From G963667915 sp965197385 (GTDB lineage: Bacteria; Acidobacteriota; Vicinamibacteria; Vicinamibacterales; UBA823), in the NCBI GenBank assembly GCA_965197385.1, contig CBDANA010000008.1, positions 248,001-312,000 on the forward strand: a DNA stretch of 64,000 bases, given 5' to 3'. The notes beneath the pieces were generated by a model. That model did no database searches. It was not told where the DNA came from and was given only the letters and a program-made list of their open reading frames with translations. Positions within the stretch are counted from its first letter, which is position 1. The number at the start of each line of letters is the position of its first letter. A program made the translations under genes and the position numbers. Positions 44,701-53,127 of the stretch are shown in pieces.

Positions 44701-45286
44701 CTAGCGCCTCCAGGGCCCGGGCCACGTACTTCCCCAGGATATCGCATTCCAGGTTCACCGCGGCCTGCTCGCGATACCTACCGGACGTCGTGTGGTCCCA
44801 GGTAAACGGGATGATTTGCACATCGAACGACGCACCGCGGACGTCGACGATCGTGAGACTGACGCCGTCCACCGCCACAGAGCCTCGTGGCATCATGAGC
44901 GCACGCAAGGCCACGGGAAACCCGATCGTCACCCGATGGAACTCCGCTTCCGTCCGAATCTCCAGAATCCGTCCCGTGGCGTCGACATGCCCTTGCACGA
45001 AATGGCCGCCCAGCCGCGCGTCGGCCCGCAGCGGCCGCTCGAGGTTGACGAGATCGTTGGCTGCGAGCCCACCCAGCGTCGTCACCCGCGCGGTCTCCGG
45101 AGAAATCTCCGCGTCGAAACGCTCCGGACGAAGCGCGGTCACCGTCAGACACACGCCGCTGATCGCGATGCTATCACCGAGCGACAGCTCGGCCGACATC
45201 GCCGTGCCCACCTGTAAGTGGAACCCGGCATCCGTGGGTGTCAGCGCCTGTACCGTCCCGGTCGACTCAATCAGCCCGGTGAACAT
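44660..45286 (-). CDS. ribE: Riboflavin synthase alpha chain
   Basis: A 208-residue protein made of two lumazine-binding barrels. It dismutates two 6,7-dimethyl-8-ribityllumazine molecules to riboflavin. ATG 45286 begins the canonical MFTGLIESTGTVQAL; the longer frame belongs to ribD in another frame. Landmarks are GDSIAISGVCLTVTAL, HFVQGHVDATGRI, GSVAVDGVSLTIVD and FTWDHTT. The C-terminal residues beyond ALEALA (VRGEGPASHRDR) and the stop codon are encoded by MITE-A copy 4, so the native end has been replaced, probably without harm because the last helix is variable. It overlaps ribD by 20 bp. Confidence 0.93.
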   Translation of the reverse strand: MFTGLIESTGTVQALTPTDAGFHLQVGTAMSAELSLGDSIAISGVCLTVTALRPERFDAEISPETARVTTLGGLAANDLVNLERPLRADARLGGHFVQGHVDATGRILEIRTEAEFHRVTIGFPVALRALMMPRGSVAVDGVSLTIVDVRGASFDVQIIPFTWDHTTSGRYREQAAVNLECDILGKYVARALEALAVRGEGPASHRDR

Positions 45287-46361
45287 ATCCGTCCACTGAC
45301 ATATCGGGTCCCACCATCCGCACGCGCAGGTCGTCGAGCATGCCGAGAAGCAGTGTCTGCGACGCGAGCCACGGCACGCCCGTCGGTCCGACTTCGAATG
45401 GCGCCACGTACAGCCGCACGCGATCGACGAGGCCCGCCCGCCAGGCCGATGCCTGGAGCCGGGGCCCGCCTTCCAGCAGGATCGACGTGATGCCCTCGCG
45501 GTCGAGCTGCACCAGGGCTGCATACAGATCGTGATGCGGAGCCACCAGCAGCTTGACACCGGCCGACTCGAGTGCGGCGGCGCGGGCCGGCACCGCGGCC
45601 ACGCCCGCCTCCGTCGTCATCACGATAACCGGTCCGGCCGACAGCGTCGACACGAGAGCTGCCGACGGCGGCGTCCGCAATCTCGAATCGAAGACGACCC
45701 GGGCCATGGGACGCTCGCGATGCACTTCTCGCGCGGTCAATCGAGGGTCGTCGACCAGTACCGTTCCCGATCCGACCGCGACCGCATCGAATTCCGCGCG
45801 CAGGCCATGCGACTCCCGCTGCGCTCGCGCCCCCGTGATTGCACTGCGGCGCCCCGCCGCCTCCGCCACGCGTCCGTCGAGGGTCAGGGCGGCCTTCATC
45901 ATGACGAACGGGCGGCCGCGGCGAATTCGGACGAAGAATGGTTGATTCAACCGCGCGGCCTCCGTTTCGCGCACGCCGACCGTCACGTCAAGACCCCGCG
46001 CCTGGAGGAAGCGGATGCCACCACCCCGCACCAGCGGATGCGGATCCTCGACGGCCACGACCACCCGCGCCACGCCGGCTTCCACGATCCGGACCACACA
46101 GGGTCCCGTGCGCCCCATATGGCAGCACGGTTCGAGCGTGCTGAACAGCGTCCCGCCACCCGCCGCCGGCCCGGCCGCGCGCAGGGCATGCACCTCGGCA
46201 TGGGGCTCGCCGGCGCGCCGGTGATACCCGCTCCCGACGACGACACCGTCGGGCGACACGACAACGGCTCCAACCAGCGGGTTCGGACTCGTCAACCCGC
46301 GCCCGCGGTCCGCAAGGCTCAGCGCCCGATCCATGTAGGCCACGTCACCCGTGCCCATCAT
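45267..46361 (-). CDS. ribD: Riboflavin biosynthesis deaminase/reductase RibD
   Basis: A 364-residue bifunctional enzyme. The N-terminal cytidine-deaminase-like domain binds zinc through PHAEVHAL and EPCCHMGRTGPC; the C-terminal domain is the NADPH reductase (MMKAALTLDGRVAEA, DAVAVGSGTVLVDDPRLTAR, ILLEGGPRLQASAW). Motifs are complete. It starts 7 bp after ftsY and overlaps ribE, so flavin synthesis is transcribed from the ftsY side. Confidence 0.95.
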   Translation of the reverse strand: MMGTGDVAYMDRALSLADRGRGLTSPNPLVGAVVVSPDGVVVGSGYHRRAGEPHAEVHALRAAGPAAGGGTLFSTLEPCCHMGRTGPCVVRIVEAGVARVVVAVEDPHPLVRGGGIRFLQARGLDVTVGVRETEAARLNQPFFVRIRRGRPFVMMKAALTLDGRVAEAAGRRSAITGARAQRESHGLRAEFDAVAVGSGTVLVDDPRLTAREVHRERPMARVVFDSRLRTPPSAALVSTLSAGPVIVMTTEAGVAAVPARAAALESAGVKLLVAPHHDLYAALVQLDREGITSILLEGGPRLQASAWRAGLVDRVRLYVAPFEVGPTGVPWLASQTLLLGMLDDLRVRMVGPDMSVDGYVHRAD

Positions 46362-46368
46362 CTACCTG

Positions 46369-47274
46369 CTACCAGCGCTCCTCGAACAGCGCGTCGACAA
46401 AGTCCGCGGCGGCGAACGGCAGCAGATCGTCGACCTCCTCGCCGACGCCGACATACCGGATCGGCAGGCCCAGGTCGGCTGCGATCGCCACTGCCACGCC
46501 ACCGCGCGCCGTGCCGTCCAGCTTCGTCAGGACGATCCCGTTGACGCCGGCGGCCCGCGCGAACTCCGATGCCTGCGCCAGCCCGTTCTGCCCCACGGTC
46601 GCGTCCAGGACGAGCAGCACCTCATGGGGCGCGCCCTCGACCTCGCGCGACGCAACACGTCGGATCTTGTCGAGCTCCGCCATCAAGTTCAGCTTGGTGT
46701 GCAAGCGCCCGGCCGTATCGACGATGACGACGCTGCGGTCTCGCGCCTGCGCCGCCACGAGCGCGTCGTAGACGACCGCCGCCGGATCCGCGCCAGGCCG
46801 CGCCTTGACGAGGCCGACTTCAGCGCGAGTGGCCCAGATGTCCAGCTGGTCCACCCCCGCCACCCGAAACGTATCGGCGGCGCAGATCAGCGGACGCTCC
46901 CCCGCGCTCTTCAACCGCTTGGCGAGCTTGCCAACGGTCGTCGTCTTTCCAGTGCCGTTGACGCCGACAACCAGCACCACCCGGAGCGGGACGCCGTTGG
47001 TACGGACACCGTTTCCCGACTCGAGCAGCCGGACCATCTCGGCCTTCACGAGCTCTTTGATCTGGCCGGCGTGGGACTGCCGCGTAACGGCCTCGACGAT
47101 CTGCTCGGTGGCGCTGAGGCCGATGTCAGACGAGAGGAGGATCTCCGTAAGCGCTTCGATCGTCTGGATGTCCGGCGCGCCACCGGCCGACTGCGCCGAC
47201 ACCTCGTCGACACGCCCGGCGAGATGCGTCGCCGTGCGGTGAAGCCCGCGGCGCAACCGATCATACAGGCTCAT
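46369..47274 (-). CDS. ftsY: Signal recognition particle receptor FtsY
   Basis: A 301-residue SRP receptor GTPase. It is short because the acidic A domain is absent (MSLYDRLRRGLHRTATHLAG leads straight into the N domain). The G domain shows VVGVNGTGKTTTVGKLAKRL, VDTAGRLHTKLNLMAELDKI, VLTKLDGTARGGVAVAI and IRYVGVGEEVDDLLPF. It overlaps gpsA by 4 bp. It pairs with Ffh encoded downstream. Confidence 0.96.
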   Translation of the reverse strand: MSLYDRLRRGLHRTATHLAGRVDEVSAQSAGGAPDIQTIEALTEILLSSDIGLSATEQIVEAVTRQSHAGQIKELVKAEMVRLLESGNGVRTNGVPLRVVLVVGVNGTGKTTTVGKLAKRLKSAGERPLICAADTFRVAGVDQLDIWATRAEVGLVKARPGADPAAVVYDALVAAQARDRSVVIVDTAGRLHTKLNLMAELDKIRRVASREVEGAPHEVLLVLDATVGQNGLAQASEFARAAGVNGIVLTKLDGTARGGVAVAIAADLGLPIRYVGVGEEVDDLLPFAAADFVDALFEERW

Positions 47275-48278
47275 CGCGCTTCGGCCTCGACGCGCTGCCG
47301 CCGGAGCATCAGCGTCTCCACCGCGACCCGCGGCGCCACCCGACCGGCCATCACCTCGGCCATTTGTCCGGCGATCGGCAGCTCGACGCCGTGCGCGGTG
47401 CCGAGCGCGAGGGCGGCACCGGTCGTCCGCACGCCTTCGGCCACCATCCGCATTCCCGCGAGAATCTCCGCGAGCGGCCGCCCCTTCCCGAGCTCGATCC
47501 CCACGCGGCGGTTCCGGCTCAGCGCACCGGTGCAGGTGAGCACGAGATCGCCGAGGCCGCTCAGTCCGGCCAGCGTCTCCCGCTGGCCGCCCGCCGCGTG
47601 CACCACGCGAGTCATCTCGGCGAGGCCGCGCGTGATCAGCCCAGCCTGCGCGTTGTGCCCCAGTCCCAGGGACTCGACGACCCCGGCCGCAATCGCGATG
47701 ACATTTTTCAACGCTCCCCCGAGCTCCACGCCGATGACGTCATCGCTAGCGTAGAGGCGGAAGCACTTCGAGCGAAACTCCTCCTGCACTAGCTCGATCA
47801 CGGGCGGGTCACTCGACGCCACGAGTACCGCCGTCGGCAGCTCCCGAGCCAACTCGACGGCGAAGCTTGGACCGGAGAGCACCGCGACCGGGTTCGCGCC
47901 GCTGGTCTCCTCCTCAATGACCTGGGACATCCGCCGCATCGTGTCGGGCTCGAGCCCCTTCGCGGCGCTCACGATCGGCGTGCCTGCCGGTATCCACGCG
48001 CGCGCGTCACGGATCACGGCGCGCGCGCCATGCGACGGCACTGCCGCCACGACGCAGGTCGAGCCGACCAGTGCCTCATCGAGCGAGGCGGTCGGCCGCA
48101 CGGACGCGGGCAACGGCACCTCAGAAAGATAGGCGTCGTTCACCCCACGTTCCACCATCGACCCGACCAACTGCGACGCGCGCGCCCAGAGACGTACGTC
48201 GTGGCCGATCCGGCCAAGATGAATTGCGAGCGCCGTTCCCCAGCTTCCCGCGCCGAGCACCGTGACTTGATGGGACAT
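47271..48278 (-). CDS. gpsA: Glycerol-3-phosphate dehydrogenase [NAD(P)+]
   Basis: A 335-residue enzyme that reduces dihydroxyacetone phosphate to sn-glycerol 3-phosphate for phospholipids. ATG 48278 yields MSHQVTVLGAGSWGTALAIH, the canonical nucleotide-binding start; the longer frame is not conserved. SAAKGLE, LSGPSFAVELA, GGALKNVIAIAAG (catalytic Lys) and ALSRNRRVG are present. It works directly before PlsY, which is encoded 55 bp upstream. Confidence 0.96.
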   Translation of the reverse strand: MSHQVTVLGAGSWGTALAIHLGRIGHDVRLWARASQLVGSMVERGVNDAYLSEVPLPASVRPTASLDEALVGSTCVVAAVPSHGARAVIRDARAWIPAGTPIVSAAKGLEPDTMRRMSQVIEEETSGANPVAVLSGPSFAVELARELPTAVLVASSDPPVIELVQEEFRSKCFRLYASDDVIGVELGGALKNVIAIAAGVVESLGLGHNAQAGLITRGLAEMTRVVHAAGGQRETLAGLSGLGDLVLTCTGALSRNRRVGIELGKGRPLAEILAGMRMVAEGVRTTGAALALGTAHGVELPIAGQMAEVMAGRVAPRVAVETLMLRRQRVEAEAR

Positions 48279-48333
48279 CTTCACTCTCCTGCCGACAACC
48301 CGCGTCCCCGCCGGTGAGACACACACCCATGGC

Positions 48334-48927
48334 TCACGACTCTCGGCCCAACCGACGTTCGGTGCCTTCACCGAGCCTCGTGAGGTTGCCCCGATGGCGG
48401 TAGATGATGAGCCCAGAGGTGGCCGAGGCGGCCATCAACGTGGACGCCGGCGCACCCATCACATACAGCAGCGGCAGGAGCAGTACCGACGCCGCCAGCG
48501 ATCCGATCGACACATAGCGCGTGCGCCACACCACGGCCAGAAACGCCGCCGCCGCAACGGCGGTGGCACCCGGCGACAGGACGCCGAAGACCCCGCCAGC
48601 GGTGGCCACGCCCTTCCCGCCGTGGAAGCGCAGCCACACCGGATAGACGTGGCCGATGATGGTCGCCACACCGACGGCCGCCAGCGTGGGCTCGTCCGCC
48701 TCCAGCCGCTCGGCAAGCCAGACGATCGCCACGCCCTTCGCCACGTCCAAGGCGACGACGGCCGCTCCCACCGCCGGACGCGTCGCGCGAAGCACGTTGG
48801 TGGCACCGACGCTGCCGCTGCCCACAGCCCGCACGTCAACGCCGGCGACCCGTTTCGTCACCACATAGGCAAATGGAACGGAGCCGACCAGATACCCGAG
48901 CACGATGAGCCAGACGTCCATTGGCAT
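48334..48927 (-). CDS. plsY: Glycerol-3-phosphate acyltransferase PlsY
   Basis: A 197-residue membrane protein with five to six helices that acylates glycerol 3-phosphate from acyl phosphate. The three conserved loops are visible: GSVPFAYVVTKRVAGVD, GSGSVGATNVLRATRPAVGA and FHGGKGVATAGGVFG. Start MPMDVWLIVLGYLVGS. It lies between thpR (4 bp) and gpsA (55 bp). Confidence 0.95.
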   Translation of the reverse strand: MPMDVWLIVLGYLVGSVPFAYVVTKRVAGVDVRAVGSGSVGATNVLRATRPAVGAAVVALDVAKGVAIVWLAERLEADEPTLAAVGVATIIGHVYPVWLRFHGGKGVATAGGVFGVLSPGATAVAAAAFLAVVWRTRYVSIGSLAASVLLLPLLYVMGAPASTLMAASATSGLIIYRHRGNLTRLGEGTERRLGRES

Positions 48928-48931
48928 TACT

Positions 48932-49540
48932 TCATTCCGTGGCTGTCGAGTCGAGCCGCCCGCTCAAGCGCGCCGACGCGAGTGGCGCGTACACCGGAGC
49001 GGCACCCCTCAGCCGGCTCTCGTACAGCGTGACCCGAGTCACCCGCCATCGCGCCGGCTCCACCGGGGCCGCTTCGACCGCCTGCCGAATCGTGCGACCG
49101 AGACGCGGCGCTCGGCGGATTCGCCCGATCGTGATGTGGGGCACGAACGTGATCGTGCCCCCGACCGCGCCGGCCCGCGCCAGACGTTCGTCGAGCTCCG
49201 GCACCACACGCTCGAACCCTCCCGCGTGGTCCCGCACGCCGACCCAGATCACGCGTGGCGCGCCCGCCGGCGGAAACACCCCGGCCGACGCCAACGCCAA
49301 CTCGAACGGCTCGGCGACCAGCGCGTGGGCCATCTCACCTCGCAGCGCGGCCGCCACCACGTGCGCCACCTGGCCGAGGAACCGCAGCGTGATATGCACG
49401 TTGCAGGGGCGAACCCACGACACGCGAAGACCGCGTTCCGCCTCCAACCGGCCCGCCACGGCGGCGGCTACCGCCATCACGGCGCGCCGTGCCGCCTCGT
49501 CGATCTCGACGGCCACAAACAGCCGTGCTGACTCACCCAC
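48932..49540 (-). CDS. thpR: RNA 2',3'-cyclic phosphodiesterase (2H family)
   Basis: A 202-residue protein of the LigT/2H fold, with the two catalytic motifs HITLRFLG and HITIGRIR. GTG 49540 gives MGESARLFVAVEIDEAARR, the canonical start, overlapping cinA by 8 bp; the longer frame to 49762 is non-conserved. The family hydrolyses 2',3'-cyclic phosphates of RNA ends. Confidence 0.92.
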   Translation of the reverse strand: MGESARLFVAVEIDEAARRAVMAVAAAVAGRLEAERGLRVSWVRPCNVHITLRFLGQVAHVVAAALRGEMAHALVAEPFELALASAGVFPPAGAPRVIWVGVRDHAGGFERVVPELDERLARAGAVGGTITFVPHITIGRIRRAPRLGRTIRQAVEAAPVEPARWRVTRVTLYESRLRGAAPVYAPLASARLSGRLDSTATE

Positions 49541-50804
49541 AATCGTCCAGCATTCGGCGAACCATGTCGAGCGCGACCTGCGACGCCTGACGCTTGACGA
49601 ACGCTCGCTCGCCGTGAAACCTGAAGGTGCGAACGCGCGGCCCATCCGCGACAGATATGGCGACACAGACCGTCCCGACCGGTTTATCCGGTGTCCCGCC
49701 CGAGGGCCCGGTAATTCCCGTGATCCCGATCCCGACCTGCGCGGGCGCCCGCGCCGCGACACCGACCGCCATGGCGGTCGCCACCGGCTCGCTCACGGCG
49801 CCATGCTCATCGATGAGTGCGGCCGGGACGCCAAGCAGATCGATCTTGGCGGCGTTTCCGTATGCGACGACGGCAAGGTCGACGTACCCGGAGCTCCCCG
49901 GCACGTCGGTGAGTCGAGACGCCACGAGACCGCCGGTACAGGACTCGGCCACGGCGACCCGCCAGCCTCGTCGCTGCAACAGCCCGCCAACAGCCGCTTC
50001 GAGAGACCGACCATCTGTGCTGTAGACATCCGGGCCCAACGCCGCCGTCAGTTCGGCCACCGCCGCGTCGAGGCTCGCCTCCGCCGCTGGCCGGTTCGCG
50101 GCGCGAGTCGACAGGTGTAACTCGATCTGCCCTGGCCCGGCGAGGATTGTCGCGTCGATCGACGCACGCCGGTCCCGCCATTGACGGTACACCGGCTGCG
50201 CGCACTCCTCGACATGCGACTCCGAGCGACCCGCCACCGCCACGACCCGGCGTGCCAGAAACGCACCGGACACTCGGGCCGCCAGACGCTCCCGTACCTC
50301 GCCGTCCACCATCGGCTCCAACTCGCGCGGCGGACCAGGCAAGGCGACAATCACTTTTCCGTCGCGCTCGATCCACAGCCCCGGCGCCGTGCCCCGATCG
50401 TTACGTAACACCTCGGCCCCGCGCGGCACCAGCGCCTGTCGCCGGTTGATCTCCGGCATGCGCATCCCGCGCGACTCGAATCGTTGCCGAATCTCGACCA
50501 CGAGATCATCCTGCTCGACGAGCGGCGTCTCGAGCACGTTCGCGAGGGCCTGTCGGGTGATGTCGTCATCAGTCGGTCCCAGTCCACCCGTCAGCATAAT
50601 CAGCCCGGCATCGTCGAGCGCTCGCCGCACCGCGACGCCGAGCGCCTCCCGGTCATCGCCTACGACTGCCTTGCGTCGTACATCGATGGCCAACTCGTTC
50701 AGCCGTCCGGTCAAGAACAGCGAGTTGGTGTCCATCCGATGCGGTGTGAGCAACTCGCTGCCCACGGCGATGACCACCGCGGTGTCGATGCGGGGATGAC
50801 TCAT
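49533..50804 (-). CDS. cinA: CinA family nicotinamide-nucleotide amidohydrolase
   Basis: A 423-residue, two-domain protein. The N-terminal MoCF-like COG1058 domain begins at ATG 50804 (AVVIAVGSELLTPHRMDTNS, TGGLGPTDDDITRQALA, PGPPREL). The C-terminal CinA domain has AVAESCTGGLVASRLTDVPG, SSGYVDLAVVAYGNAAK, GITGITGPSGGTPDKPVGTV. It recycles NMN in the pyridine-nucleotide cycle. It overlaps pgpA by 4 bp. Confidence 0.94.
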   Translation of the reverse strand: MSHPRIDTAVVIAVGSELLTPHRMDTNSLFLTGRLNELAIDVRRKAVVGDDREALGVAVRRALDDAGLIMLTGGLGPTDDDITRQALANVLETPLVEQDDLVVEIRQRFESRGMRMPEINRRQALVPRGAEVLRNDRGTAPGLWIERDGKVIVALPGPPRELEPMVDGEVRERLAARVSGAFLARRVVAVAGRSESHVEECAQPVYRQWRDRRASIDATILAGPGQIELHLSTRAANRPAAEASLDAAVAELTAALGPDVYSTDGRSLEAAVGGLLQRRGWRVAVAESCTGGLVASRLTDVPGSSGYVDLAVVAYGNAAKIDLLGVPAALIDEHGAVSEPVATAMAVGVAARAPAQVGIGITGITGPSGGTPDKPVGTVCVAISVADGPRVRTFRFHGERAFVKRQASQVALDMVRRMLDDCG

Positions 50805-51259
50805 GCCGCCCCCACCGCCCAGAGCGCACCGCGTAGAACCAGGTGGGCGTAGAGACCGGCGGCCACGTCGTCCGCCATGACGCCCCAACCGCCAGGCAGA
50901 CGCTCGAGGGCGCGAACCGGGTACGGCTTCACGATGTCGAACAGCCGGAACAGCCCGAAGCCGAGCAGGGCTGTGCCCCAGCCGGCCGGCACCAGGGCCA
51001 GGGTCACGAGCATCCCGACGATTTCGTCGACCACGATGATGCCCGGATCGGCCCTGCCGACGGCACGCTCAGTAATCGTAGCCGCCCAGACGCCCAACGA
51101 CAGGAGGCCTCCCAGGACTGCCGCCTCGACGGCGACCGACCCGGTCGCCCGCACCGCCCCGAAGACGACGAGACCGACCGCCGACCCCACCGTTCCGGGC
51201 GCCACCGGGGTGTACCCGCTGTACAGACCGGTCGCCAGCGCCAACGCCACGCGGGTCAC
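50801..51259 (-). CDS. pgpA: Phosphatidylglycerophosphatase A
   Basis: A 152-residue membrane phosphatase that makes phosphatidylglycerol. Typical features are GLYSGYTPVAPGTVGSAVGL, DPGIIVVDEIVGMLVTL (metal-binding Asp/Glu) and FGLFRLFDIVKPYPVRALER, with GGWGVMADDVAAGLYAHL at the end. It overlaps cinA by 4 bp and belongs to the lipid part of the operon with gpsA and plsY. Confidence 0.94.
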   Translation of the reverse strand: MTRVALALATGLYSGYTPVAPGTVGSAVGLVVFGAVRATGSVAVEAAVLGGLLSLGVWAATITERAVGRADPGIIVVDEIVGMLVTLALVPAGWGTALLGFGLFRLFDIVKPYPVRALERLPGGWGVMADDVAAGLYAHLVLRGALWAVGAA

Positions 51260-51371
51260 CCGTCACTCCCCTCTTGGCAGGGCGGCGGCTCGTCGTGAAT
51301 CTCCTACGCCGGGGGCCGTCCGGAAGGCGACTGGCCGCCCCACGGACGCGAGGCCGCACGCTCAGGACCCT

Positions 51372-52235
51372 TCAGGATACCTTGACGACGCGGGTCTCGG
51401 CGAGACGATCGTGAAGCGCACGCCGCTGGCGGTCGACGAATTGGGCGAAGAACCCGACGCCGAGTGGCAGAACGGAGATGAGAAAGGCGATGGCTCGGAC
51501 CGTGGCGGCACTCGGCGTGACCTGCTGGCCGTCGGCACCGATCACCTTGATACCGCAGGCCATCTTGCCAAGCGTCTGACCGCCGGCCGCCGTGAACGCG
51601 ACGAGATAGCCTCCGTTCAAGAGTGCCAGAAACCCGACCAGCGGCGGCAGCGGTAACGTCCCCCACGCAGCCGGCGCCAACCCACAGAGGCGCAGCGTCA
51701 GCAGTACGACGCCAGCGTCGATGCCGGCCAACACGAAGAGGTCGATGCCCGCCGCCAGGAGACGCCGGACACGCGGCGCCTGCGTCTGCTGCGCCGACCG
51801 CCGCCGACTCGCCATCTCGGTATCGCCCCCTGGCACGGCTGAATCCAGTTGGCGCGACGCCCTCGGTCGCCGCACCCGCCGGACCGCCGTGCGCATTCGG
51901 GCCACCTCGGGCGTCGCCCGACGCACCGACAGCGGTGCCCGGGGCGACCGGGGGCGAGCCCCCCCGCCCAGTTCGCGGGCCGCAGGGAGACCGAGGAACA
52001 GCGGCAGATCGGCGTCGGCGACCTCCCCATCGGCCGGCGCGGGCACGGATGCATCTGGCTCGACCGCTCCGTCCGAATGCAGCGTGAAGTCAACCATCGG
52101 ACCGAGCGACTCGTCGGGACGGATCTGAAGATCCGGCGGGTTGGCTGGCGCCGAGGACAGCGAGAAGTCATATCCACAATTGCGGCAGCGTTCACCCGAC
52201 GCGAAGCCGAGATAGTGGCACTTCGGACACTTCAT
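51372..52235 (-). CDS. RDD-family membrane protein with zinc ribbon
   Basis: A 287-residue protein. Residues 1-25 hold a zinc ribbon (MKCPKCHYLGFASGERCRNC). A disordered Pro/Asp-rich stretch follows, then an RDD domain (about 150-285) with three hydrophobic helices: APRVRRLLAAGIDLFVLAGI containing the Arg-Asp pair, then GGQTLGKMACGIKVIGADG, and RRALHDRLAETRVV at the end. RDD proteins are thought to be small transporters or stress membrane proteins; substrate unknown. The stop overlaps nothing; the start overlaps the upstream TPR gene by 4 bp. Confidence 0.85.
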   Translation of the reverse strand: MKCPKCHYLGFASGERCRNCGYDFSLSSAPANPPDLQIRPDESLGPMVDFTLHSDGAVEPDASVPAPADGEVADADLPLFLGLPAARELGGGARPRSPRAPLSVRRATPEVARMRTAVRRVRRPRASRQLDSAVPGGDTEMASRRRSAQQTQAPRVRRLLAAGIDLFVLAGIDAGVVLLTLRLCGLAPAAWGTLPLPPLVGFLALLNGGYLVAFTAAGGQTLGKMACGIKVIGADGQQVTPSAATVRAIAFLISVLPLGVGFFAQFVDRQRRALHDRLAETRVVKVS

Positions 52236-53044
52236 CGAGTTTCCGCCGAGGCACCGGCAATGAAAGCCCGCTGAATGACCGTCTGCAGCGCGTCGGCATC
52301 AGCCCGAACCGTGCTGCTCGATCTCACCCGAGACAGCGCGCTCAGCGCCTCGTGAAACCGCCCTGCGTCGTACAGCGCCTGAGCTCGTGCGAGCGCAATC
52401 TCCGACGCCGACGGCCGCGGCAACGGGAACTCGGCCGGAGTCACGGTCGGCGTCGCTTGCGCTCCGGACAGGCCGAGGCTGGTGTCGAGACGCGCCCACG
52501 ACGCGACCACGGCCAAGGCCGCAGCGGCCAACACGAGCACGACGCCCACGAACACAATCCGTCGGCCTCGGCTGGCCGGCACCGCACGCTCGTCCGTCAG
52601 GGCGGATCGGCTGGCCGACGACCGCGGCCACACCCGAGACGACGCGGCAACCCCGTCCGGACCGGCCTGAAGGCGACCGAGCCGCTCCAAGAGGACTTGG
52701 ACATCGTCCTGGACACCGCCTCGCTCGATCGCCGACATCAACAGCGTGCGTGCCGTGTCGATGTCGCCGCGACGGAAGGCATCTGCACCCATCTGTGCCA
52801 GCTCTTCCGACTCACGCTGCCGCTCCGCCAGCGCCAGGCGGGCGCGCTCGATATACGCGCGGGCGCGCGCGTGGTCACGGTCGAAGAACAGCGCACGGCT
52901 CCAGACGTGGATCGCATCTTCGTATCGCGCTGCAAAATAGTAATCGAGGCCGGCGAGCAGCAGGTCTTCAGTCTTCGCGTCCTGGTCGACGCGTCGCTCG
53001 CTTCGGTCGTAGTCTGGCGCACGGTGCCGCCCCGGGTTTGACAT
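52232..53044 (-). CDS. Membrane-anchored TPR protein
   Basis: A 270-residue protein, ATG 53044 (MSNPGRHRAPDYDRSE); an upstream start is possible. Residues 20-110 form TPR helices (KTEDLLLAGLDYYFAARYED, AIHVWSRALFFDRDHARARA, AQMGADAFRRGDIDTARTLL). A membrane helix is at about 175-195 (RIVFVGVVLVLAAAALAVVA), and a last helical repeat follows (ALARAQALYDAGRFHEALSA). It is translationally coupled (4-bp overlap) to the RDD zinc-ribbon gene, which suggests a joint function. It is divergent from ftcD. Confidence 0.75.
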   Translation of the reverse strand: MSNPGRHRAPDYDRSERRVDQDAKTEDLLLAGLDYYFAARYEDAIHVWSRALFFDRDHARARAYIERARLALAERQRESEELAQMGADAFRRGDIDTARTLLMSAIERGGVQDDVQVLLERLGRLQAGPDGVAASSRVWPRSSASRSALTDERAVPASRGRRIVFVGVVLVLAAAALAVVASWARLDTSLGLSGAQATPTVTPAEFPLPRPSASEIALARAQALYDAGRFHEALSALSRVRSSSTVRADADALQTVIQRAFIAGASAETR

Positions 53045-53127
53045 GAGGAACGCAGCGGGCATGACGATTATCCGGAAAAGGCGGCACGCCGTCAACCAAC
53101 ACGCCGCGGCTGTGTTACAACTCCGAC

